From Bacteroidales bacterium (GTDB lineage: Bacteria > Bacteroidota > Bacteroidia > Bacteroidales > Muribaculaceae): a DNA stretch of 7,577 nucleotides. Numbering within the stretch: the first letter of the stretch is position 1; each line of letters begins with the position of its first letter. The stretch lies in the NCBI GenBank assembly GCA_900770215.1, contig CAAGJW010000058.1:1-7577 (forward strand), written 5' to 3'. Below are positions 1-5,555 of this stretch, in pieces. A program made the position numbers and the translations under genes. The notes under the pieces are model-generated. The model saw nothing but the letters and a program-made list of their open reading frames with translations. It did no database searches and was not told where the DNA came from.

Positions 1-10
1 CGTGCCCGAG
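1..10. repeat. Left copy of terminal 10-bp direct repeat
   Basis: The ten bases CGTGCCCGAG are identical to the last ten bases of the window (7568-7577). They lie in the same codon phase of the same kind of protein (residues V-P-E), so the two window edges can be joined without disturbing the reading frame. This is seen directly; whether it marks a circular molecule, a tandem unit or paralogous genes is inference. Confidence 0.9.
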
Positions 11-760
11 GACATCTTCGAGATATGGTCGCCGCGCACGTTCGACTACGAGGAGATCGAGCGCAAGGGCATCTCCTCGCTCGAAGACGTGCTGCGGCGC
101 ATGCCCGGCATCATCGTGAGAAACGGGCAGGCCTACTCGATGCGCGGCGGCACCGTAGGGTTCTTCATCGACGGCACCTACTTTCAGCCCTTGCAAGCCG
201 TGTTCGACGACAACCCCGACCCTGTCTACACTGCTGAGCAGAAAGCACAATACTACACCATGACCGCAGGCATGTCGATGACGATGGCCGAGTACACACG
301 CATGAATAGTCAAACCGAAAACGTGATGCGCGAAATTGAAGACATGTATCCGCTAAGCGTCATCAAGAAAATATATTACATTTCACCCAACATGGCCACG
401 GTGTTTGGAAGCCGCGGCACGGCTGGCGGCATCGTGATGATAAAGACCAAGGACGGCACCGAGAAGATGAAGGGGGTGCAAGACGACCTGGGCCTGCACA
501 TGTTCACCACTGAGGGCTATCAGCTCCCCGCCGAGTTCTACTCGCCGGTCTACACACCCGCACAGGCTGCCGACGGTGAGGGCGTAGACCTGAGAGCGAC
601 CCTCTACTGGGCGCCGTGCCTCGCCACCGACCGCGCAGGGCACTCGAGCTTCAGCTTCTACACCAGCGACAACAGCGCCACCGCCTACACGCTCACCATC
701 GAGGGCATCACCCATGACGGCGAGCTCATCAACAAGCGCATCACCATCGACAAGCGCTGA
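2..760 (+). CDS. TonB-receptor plug-domain protein, C-terminal part (5' truncated by window edge)
   Basis: This is the 3' part of a protein whose frame is open from the window edge; the GTG at position 2 is an internal Val codon, not a start. Counting that Val as residue 1, a TonB-receptor plug domain covers about residues 15-152: EEIERKGISSLEDVLRRMPG (17-36), the FFIDG strand (54-58) and the closing GSRGTAGGIVMIKTKDG (136-152). The plug carries an unusually long, more A+T-rich insert at about residues 66-115. About 100 residues follow, with FYSP, LRATLYW, SFYTSD and TIEGITHDG, typical of the Bacteroidota MG2/plug family, and the protein ends at residue 252. There is no 22-strand beta-barrel, so it is not a complete TonB-dependent transporter. 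Presumably envelope-located; function unknown. The precursor gene begins 37 nt downstream. It is probably the missing C-terminus of the protein that starts at 5556, or of a close paralogue. Confidence 0.85.
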   Translation: MPEDIFEIWSPRTFDYEEIERKGISSLEDVLRRMPGIIVRNGQAYSMRGGTVGFFIDGTYFQPLQAVFDDNPDPVYTAEQKAQYYTMTAGMSMTMAEYTRMNSQTENVMREIEDMYPLSVIKKIYYISPNMATVFGSRGTAGGIVMIKTKDGTEKMKGVQDDLGLHMFTTEGYQLPAEFYSPVYTPAQAADGEGVDLRATLYWAPCLATDRAGHSSFSFYTSDNSATAYTLTIEGITHDGELINKRITIDKR

Positions 761-797
761 AAACAACTCAAACAATTCACCCCTAACAAAAAACATT

Positions 798-1211
798 ATG
801 ATACGCATCAAGAAAGAAGATCTAACGCTAAAAAGAAATTTAGTTTCCAACCTCACTTCCAATAGCGGAAACGATGATCCCGACACCCAAACAAAAGCTT
901 TGGACGACACTTGCCCCAATACGCAATGTGCCGACACAAAGGATCTCGCTCGCACATGTCCCGACACTTTTGAAAGCCACTGCATGTGCCTAACGACCGA
1001 CTACGAGTGCATGGACTCCAAAAAATGCTTGAAAACAGAGTCGGGAGGCAGAATATGCTGTGCCGAGACCCAGGACAGCCCCAAATGCGTGGTCCAGTCA
1101 ACGCCCCAAAACGCATGCCCCATTCTCGATACCCAGGACAACTGCATTGAGGTGAGCAGCACGTGCCCCGAGACCCAGATCTGCCCACGGGAAACCATGC
1201 TCGAGTGCTGA
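798..1211 (+). CDS. Candidate class I lanthipeptide precursor, long and Cys-rich (137 aa)
   Basis: I infer that this encodes the substrate of the LanB/LanC enzymes that follow. The N-terminus, MIRIKKEDLTLKRNLVSNLT (1-20), is basic and has the L-x-L-K-x-x-(I/V)-S-x-L pattern that I know from leaders of Bacteroidota class I lanthipeptides, and residues 1-37 contain no Cys. From residue 38 onward the protein is hydrophilic and rich in Cys, Thr, Ser, Asp and Pro. It has 15 Cys (39, 44, 54, 62, 64, 71, 77, 87, 88, 97, 107, 116, 123, 129, 137) and 23 Ser/Thr from residue 30 on. Related segments recur, for example TCPNTQC (38-44), TCPDTFESHC (53-62) and TCPETQIC (122-129), and Cys is the last residue. 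At 137 aa it is much longer than most lanthipeptide precursors (roughly 40-80 aa). I chose ATG 798 because it gives the leader-like N-terminus and does not overlap the upstream gene. An in-frame ATG at 714 would lie inside the plug gene. The alternative is an unmodified Cys-rich secreted protein, but no signal peptide is visible. Confidence 0.75.
   Translation: MIRIKKEDLTLKRNLVSNLTSNSGNDDPDTQTKALDDTCPNTQCADTKDLARTCPDTFESHCMCLTTDYECMDSKKCLKTESGGRICCAETQDSPKCVVQSTPQNACPILDTQDNCIEVSSTCPETQICPRETMLEC
909..1184 (+). repeat. Degenerate Cys-Pro/Thr-Gln repeats in precursor core
   Basis: Several related segments recur in the translated core: TCPNTQC (909-929), TCPDTFESHC (954-983), AETQDSPKC (1062-1088), ACPILDTQDNC (1113-1145) and TCPETQIC (1161-1184). 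At DNA level GAGACCCAG occurs at 1065-1073 and 1170-1178, and ACCCAGGACA at 1069-1078 and 1131-1140. This fits internal duplication and divergence. Each unit supplies one or more Thr or Ser with nearby Cys, so each could form one or two thioether rings. Ring topology cannot be read from the sequence. Confidence 0.6.
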
Positions 1212-1303
1212 AAACATAATGTCACCATTGCTTTTCACAAGGCCTCTCTATCAAAATCATCTCAAACCATTTCAAATTGACTAGCAACTAAGAACCAATC
1301 ACT

Positions 1304-2503
1304 ATGAACAGCAACAAACCTGACATATTGAAAGAGGTTGCAACAATAGTATTTTCCAATCTCTCAAACAAGACACAATTAAACTACAGCCTTTTGGGTG
1401 GAGACCTGGGAGATATCATGTTTCTTTACGCATATTCCACTATCGATAGTCATTACAAGGCAATAGCCGAGAAGCTCACAGAAAGAATGCTATCCTGCTT
1501 TACAAAACAAGACGCCTTTCAATTTACTTATTGCAACGGTATTGCAGGAATGGCAATAGGTCTGAATGAATTGCAAAAGGCTGGTTTTATATCTGGGCTT
1601 GACCAATCTCTCGATGAGATAGACGAAATTCTTGAAAGCGTATCACTAAGATACATGCAAATAAACAACTTAGACTTCCTTCACGGATTGATTGGAATCG
1701 GCTTCTACTTTATAATGAGATATAAAGCAAACAAAGAATGGAGTGAACGGCAGATTTCAAGGTTGATTACTTTTCTTGGTCAAACTGCAATTGTCTCAAG
1801 CGATCTCTGTGTGTGGGAATATAAGAAAACAAACGTCTCCATGAGCCATGATTTGTCTCTATCGCATGGAGAATCCAGTCTCCTAATATTTTTATGCATG
1901 GTCTATAGTTTTTTGGGAAACAGAGTCGAGCAATCAGAACTGTTATTGAAGCTAATCAAAGGCACATGCAGATATCTCGTTCACAACCAAATAAACCCAA
2001 ACATCTATGGATCGTGGTTCCCAATATGGCCAAAATCGTGTTGTGCTCCATACAAGAGCAGATTGGCATGGTGCTACGGCGACTTGGGAATAGCTTGTGC
2101 TCTGTATTATGCGTCAATAATAACAGGCGACAACAACCTACGAGATTTTGCCTTACGAGTCTTGCTATATGATGCCAAATTTAGGCGAGACTTGAAAGCG
2201 AATCATATCAATGACAATTGCATATGTCACGGAGTATCTGGCATATACCTAATATTCAAAACGCTATATAAACAAACTAAAAACCCTATTTTTTTAGATG
2301 CAGGTATGTATTGGGAAAATGTATTAATTAGTTCCATAGCCAACAGCCCATCCAAGAGCAGATATTACTCTTATGACCCAGAAAAGAACTGTTACATTTA
2401 CAGGAGTGGCCTGTTAAGCGGACCCTCTGGAATAGGAATGACCCTGTTACATGACTATGACATGTTGAGCAACATTCTATTAATTTCTAATACAGTATTA
2501 TGA
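1304..2503 (+). CDS. lanC: LanC-family lanthionine synthetase (zinc cyclase)
   Basis: LanC cyclases catalyse Michael-type addition of Cys thiols to dehydroalanine and dehydrobutyrine in the precursor, making lanthionine and methyllanthionine. The protein is 399 aa, close to the ~415 aa of NisC. The zinc ligands are clear: Cys257 in AWCYGD and Cys308-His309 in NCICHGVSG, matching the C...CH triad of the family. Other family landmarks are GIAGMA (79-84), LDFLHG (Asp124, His127-Gly128), SLSHGESS (His188) and the closing GPSGIG (373-378), which are repeats of the alpha/alpha-toroid. Asp124 and His188 probably correspond to the catalytically important Asp and His of NisC. It is cytoplasmic, with no signal peptide. 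It begins 92 nt after the precursor; that gap shows no convincing hairpin or promoter. ATG 1304 gives a normal-length N-terminus. Its stop overlaps the lanB start. The gene is A+T-rich, unlike the plug genes at either edge. Confidence 0.93.
   Translation: MNSNKPDILKEVATIVFSNLSNKTQLNYSLLGGDLGDIMFLYAYSTIDSHYKAIAEKLTERMLSCFTKQDAFQFTYCNGIAGMAIGLNELQKAGFISGLDQSLDEIDEILESVSLRYMQINNLDFLHGLIGIGFYFIMRYKANKEWSERQISRLITFLGQTAIVSSDLCVWEYKKTNVSMSHDLSLSHGESSLLIFLCMVYSFLGNRVEQSELLLKLIKGTCRYLVHNQINPNIYGSWFPIWPKSCCAPYKSRLAWCYGDLGIACALYYASIITGDNNLRDFALRVLLYDAKFRRDLKANHINDNCICHGVSGIYLIFKTLYKQTKNPIFLDAGMYWENVLISSIANSPSKSRYYSYDPEKNCYIYRSGLLSGPSGIGMTLLHDYDMLSNILLISNTVL
2500..2503 (+). promoter_or_regulatory. ATGA stop-start overlap of lanC and lanB
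   Basis: The last base before the lanC stop TGA (2501-2503) supplies the A of the lanB start ATG (2500-2502). This four-base overlap implies translational coupling and co-transcription of the cyclase and the dehydratase. Confidence 0.9.
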
Positions 2504-4659
2504 AAAAGGAAAAGATAAAATACCAGCCAATGCCGTATGCATTAGTGAGAATCCCAATGCTGGATTACAAGGCAATTAGCGCTGCACTGGATGATGACAG
2601 TGAGCTTTCCAAGGTGCTACACAGTGACATCTTTGGAAATGCAATACTCTTTGCTGCTCCTGATCTTTACAAGCAGTATGAAGCGTATCTTCTGAATAAA
2701 ATAAAGGACCCAAGCAAAAGAGAAAAAATAGAAGTGTCTCTTATTAAATATTTGTCCAGAATGTCAACAAGGTGCACACCATTCGGCATGTTTGCAACTT
2801 GCTCGGCAATAAATTATAAGGGGGGAGCAGTATGGACAATCAGCGACACTTATTCAAAATTTCGACTTGACTCCTGTGCACTCCATGATTTAACACAAGC
2901 AATTTCTTCAGACACTCAAATACAAGAAAGGGTTCGTTATAAGTCGAACAGCTCAATATATAAAATAGGAGACAAGTTCAGGTATATTTTCAAGAAAGGC
3001 GACAAACTGGAATTGGTTGAGCTTGAGCCTTCCAGCTTATTAGATGAAATCCTGTCATTTTCATCCGATTATAGATTTTTACATGAAATAAGTGAGCATA
3101 TTCTCAATTTTTATGATGTAACTACGGAAGATTTACAAAATTATTTGCATTTATTAATTGACAACCAAATTCTTTGTAGTGAACTCAATATGCACTTGAT
3201 AGGCGTTGATCAACAACAGGTATTGTGCAAAAGGCTTTCAAGTTTTCCAAATAAATGGAAGGCTGTGGTAGAATCTTTGAATGATGATGTTGGGGAATTG
3301 TCTTTGACTAACCCACCATCACAAAACGCCAAGATCATTAAGCATATAGAGTCAACCCTTTCTACACAGGAGATAAAGACACCCGCCAACAATTTAATAC
3401 AAGTAGACTCTTTCAGGGATCTAACAGGGTCTTTGCCGTGGCACGTGGAGGAACAACTACATGATGGCTTCCGTTTCTTGTGCAAAATCTCAAACACTTA
3501 CACCAACAACAATTTGCTTACGTTTAAAAGCAGATTTTCAAACCGTTATGACAATCAAGAAATCCGCATGTTGGAAGCTCTCGATCCTGATGTGGGTATA
3601 GGATACACCATAACAAAAGATACGGTCGATTGTGATTTCATGAGGAAGGATATTTTTCCATCCTGGACAGGATTTCCACAAATTCAAATTACACCTGTGG
3701 TGAAAATGCTTCTTAAAAAGTTATACGATTATCCAAAACATGAACACTACATAGAAATAACCGACGAGGATATTTCGCAATTGACATTTGACGATTCTGA
3801 CCTTCCCATTACAATGTATGCAATGTTTAATGTTACACGTAGTGGAAAAGACAATTGCCACGTCTCCGACTTGCATTTTTCGGGCTCATCGGCGGCCAAT
3901 CTAATGTCAAGATTCGCTTACGGCAATGAGCAAATACGCTCTCTTGTCAAAACCATAGCTGAATTTGAGAGGTCAAAAATTGGAGATAAAATCATTGCCG
4001 AAGTCTCCTACCTGCCCGCGCCAAGAGTAGGGAATATCCTGAGAAGAGAGCAATTCAGAGACTACGAGATCAGTTGCCTTGGAGATTCTCAGCTGAACCA
4101 GGAATTTACAATCCCATTAAACGATTTGCTTGTAAGTGTAATAGATGACAAAATCATTTTGAGATCGAAGAAACTTGGGAAAGAAGTAATCCCGAGACTT
4201 ACAACAGCTCACAATTACAATCAGGAAAAATTACCGCCGTTCTACCGATTCTTATGTGATTTACAGCAGCAAGCAGGCCGAAAGTCGTTGTTCTTCTCCT
4301 GGTTTGGATTAAATCAGATTTTTGATCACCTACCTGAAGTACGGTATAAAGATATTGTAGTCTCCCCCGAATCCTGGCGCTTAGATACCGACAAACATCA
4401 TATTACATGCCGGGGTGAGAATACAATCGAAAATTTGAAGAAGAAGTACAATTTCCCCGAAGAGATCTTTATTGTCTCAGGAGACAACAAATTGTACGTT
4501 AACCTTTCATGTCCGAAAAGTAGGCTCACCTTCGTTAACGAAATCAAGAAGGGGAAAACAATCACCATAGAACGATTTACACATGGCTCTACTAAAGTAC
4601 CAGATTTCAACTTTCCTTTACCCCAAAATGAATTTATTGTTCCATTTTGCAAAAAATAA
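2500..4659 (+). CDS. lanB: Lantibiotic dehydratase LanB, N-terminal glutamylation domain only (719 aa)
   Basis: This is the first half of a class I dehydratase. The family uses glutamyl-tRNA(Glu) to glutamylate Ser and Thr side chains of the precursor. Landmarks in order are: YALVRIP with Arg17; the signature RMSTRCTPFGMFA with Arg87 and Arg91, probably matching the Arg14/Arg83/Arg87 set of NisB; NRYDNQEIRMLEALDPD (348-364) followed by VGIGY; PAPRVGNILRREQF; and LRSKKLGKEVIPRLTTAHN, ending at His571-Asn572. NisB is about 990 aa with both domains in one chain. This protein stops near the usual domain boundary, and the elimination domain is encoded separately four nt downstream, so the dehydratase is split. 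It is cytoplasmic and probably acts in a complex with the next gene product and LanC. The whole reading frame is intact. Confidence 0.93.
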   Translation: MKKEKIKYQPMPYALVRIPMLDYKAISAALDDDSELSKVLHSDIFGNAILFAAPDLYKQYEAYLLNKIKDPSKREKIEVSLIKYLSRMSTRCTPFGMFATCSAINYKGGAVWTISDTYSKFRLDSCALHDLTQAISSDTQIQERVRYKSNSSIYKIGDKFRYIFKKGDKLELVELEPSSLLDEILSFSSDYRFLHEISEHILNFYDVTTEDLQNYLHLLIDNQILCSELNMHLIGVDQQQVLCKRLSSFPNKWKAVVESLNDDVGELSLTNPPSQNAKIIKHIESTLSTQEIKTPANNLIQVDSFRDLTGSLPWHVEEQLHDGFRFLCKISNTYTNNNLLTFKSRFSNRYDNQEIRMLEALDPDVGIGYTITKDTVDCDFMRKDIFPSWTGFPQIQITPVVKMLLKKLYDYPKHEHYIEITDEDISQLTFDDSDLPITMYAMFNVTRSGKDNCHVSDLHFSGSSAANLMSRFAYGNEQIRSLVKTIAEFERSKIGDKIIAEVSYLPAPRVGNILRREQFRDYEISCLGDSQLNQEFTIPLNDLLVSVIDDKIILRSKKLGKEVIPRLTTAHNYNQEKLPPFYRFLCDLQQQAGRKSLFFSWFGLNQIFDHLPEVRYKDIVVSPESWRLDTDKHHITCRGENTIENLKKKYNFPEEIFIVSGDNKLYVNLSCPKSRLTFVNEIKKGKTITIERFTHGSTKVPDFNFPLPQNEFIVPFCKK

Positions 4660-4663
4660 AAAC

Positions 4664-5542
4664 ATGAATACTGGCATAAAAACGAGAGATTACTACCCTG
4701 GAGATGAATGGGTCTTCTTCAAGTTGTACGGAGGCATTACCATTTGCGACAAAATTCTCTTTACTCACGTCCTACCCCTGACCAAATTTTTAGAGTCGGA
4801 GGACACAATTGACAAATGGTTCTTCATCAGGTATTCTGATCCAGAGTTTCACCTAAGGATAAGATTACACACAAATGACAAGAACAAGTTTGGAGAAATC
4901 ACACAATGTTTTAATTCTGTTATCTCCCCATTATGTAAGAATCATATCTTAAATTACTATTGTATTGATACCTACCGAAGGGAAATTGGCAGATATGGAG
5001 CAGACGGAATATCCCTGTCTGAGGACATTTTCTGCCTTGAATCCAAATTAATGCTCCCCTTTTTCAATGATTTGCATTCGGCCCAGCTCAGCAACAAGCG
5101 ATGGAAAGCTGCATTCCCTTTCATCGACAATTTTTTGAACATAATGAATTTTGATTTATCACAGAAAATCGAAATTATCGGTCGATTAAACGAAGGCTTT
5201 CTCAAAGAATTCGGATTTGGGGAACACAACAAGAAAAAGTTAAACTCTCAATTTAGGAAGTATCGCAACACCATAGAACAAGTAATGGGGAAAAGCCAAC
5301 AAGACGACACACTTGGATTGGCAGTGTCAACCTATATCAAAGCGATCAATCGGGAATTTCCCACATTGATGCGCAAAAAAGGCAACACAACTTTGAACAT
5401 CTCAGCACATCTACACATGATGATGAACAGACTTTTTTATTCATCTAACAGAAATTATGAACTTTTAATATATAATTTCTTGTATAGATATTACAAAAGC
5501 GTTATCTTTACAAAAAACAGACAACCTATTACCCACTCTTAA
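4664..5542 (+). CDS. Stand-alone LanB C-terminal elimination domain (thiopeptide-type bacteriocin biosynthesis protein, 292 aa)
   Basis: This is the SpaB_C-like half of the dehydratase, which in the family eliminates glutamate from glutamylated Ser/Thr to give dehydro-amino acids. It starts with the typical DEWVFFKLYGG, then WFFIRYSDPEFHLRIRLHT with Arg65 and Arg67, YRREIGRYG (104-112) with Arg105, Arg106 and Arg110, and near the end HLHMMMNRLF with His251, Asn255 and Arg256. These match the Arg/Arg/Arg/His elimination residues known from NisB. The length fits a complete domain. I chose ATG 4664 because the domain begins about 12 residues later and it leaves four nt after the upstream stop; in-frame ATGs at 4583 and 4628 would only add residues overlapping lanB. 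It must act together with the glutamylation protein. The only small change is HMMMNR where many relatives have a second His. Confidence 0.92.
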   Translation: MNTGIKTRDYYPGDEWVFFKLYGGITICDKILFTHVLPLTKFLESEDTIDKWFFIRYSDPEFHLRIRLHTNDKNKFGEITQCFNSVISPLCKNHILNYYCIDTYRREIGRYGADGISLSEDIFCLESKLMLPFFNDLHSAQLSNKRWKAAFPFIDNFLNIMNFDLSQKIEIIGRLNEGFLKEFGFGEHNKKKLNSQFRKYRNTIEQVMGKSQQDDTLGLAVSTYIKAINREFPTLMRKKGNTTLNISAHLHMMMNRLFYSSNRNYELLIYNFLYRYYKSVIFTKNRQPITHS

Positions 5543-5555
5543 AACTCTTGCAATC

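Noticed and set aside
714..797. Earlier in-frame start for the precursor
   Set aside because: It would overlap the plug gene, and the added residues (Ser/Thr/Asn-rich) are the shifted reading of that gene. ATG 798 gives a leader-like N-terminus.
383..985. 200-codon open frame on the minus strand
   Set aside because: It spans the end of the plug gene and half of the precursor in antisense and has no recognisable domain.
1219..1284. 21-codon mini-frame between precursor and lanC
   Set aside because: Too short, with no similarity I recognise and no supporting start context. It could be an upstream regulatory frame, but nothing supports it.
1212..1303. Possible promoter or terminator in the 92-nt gap
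   Set aside because: No Bacteroidota-type TTTG...TAnnTTTG pair at proper spacing and no stem followed by a T-run. TTGACTA at 1277-1283 resembles a -35 box only by chance, with no matching -10.
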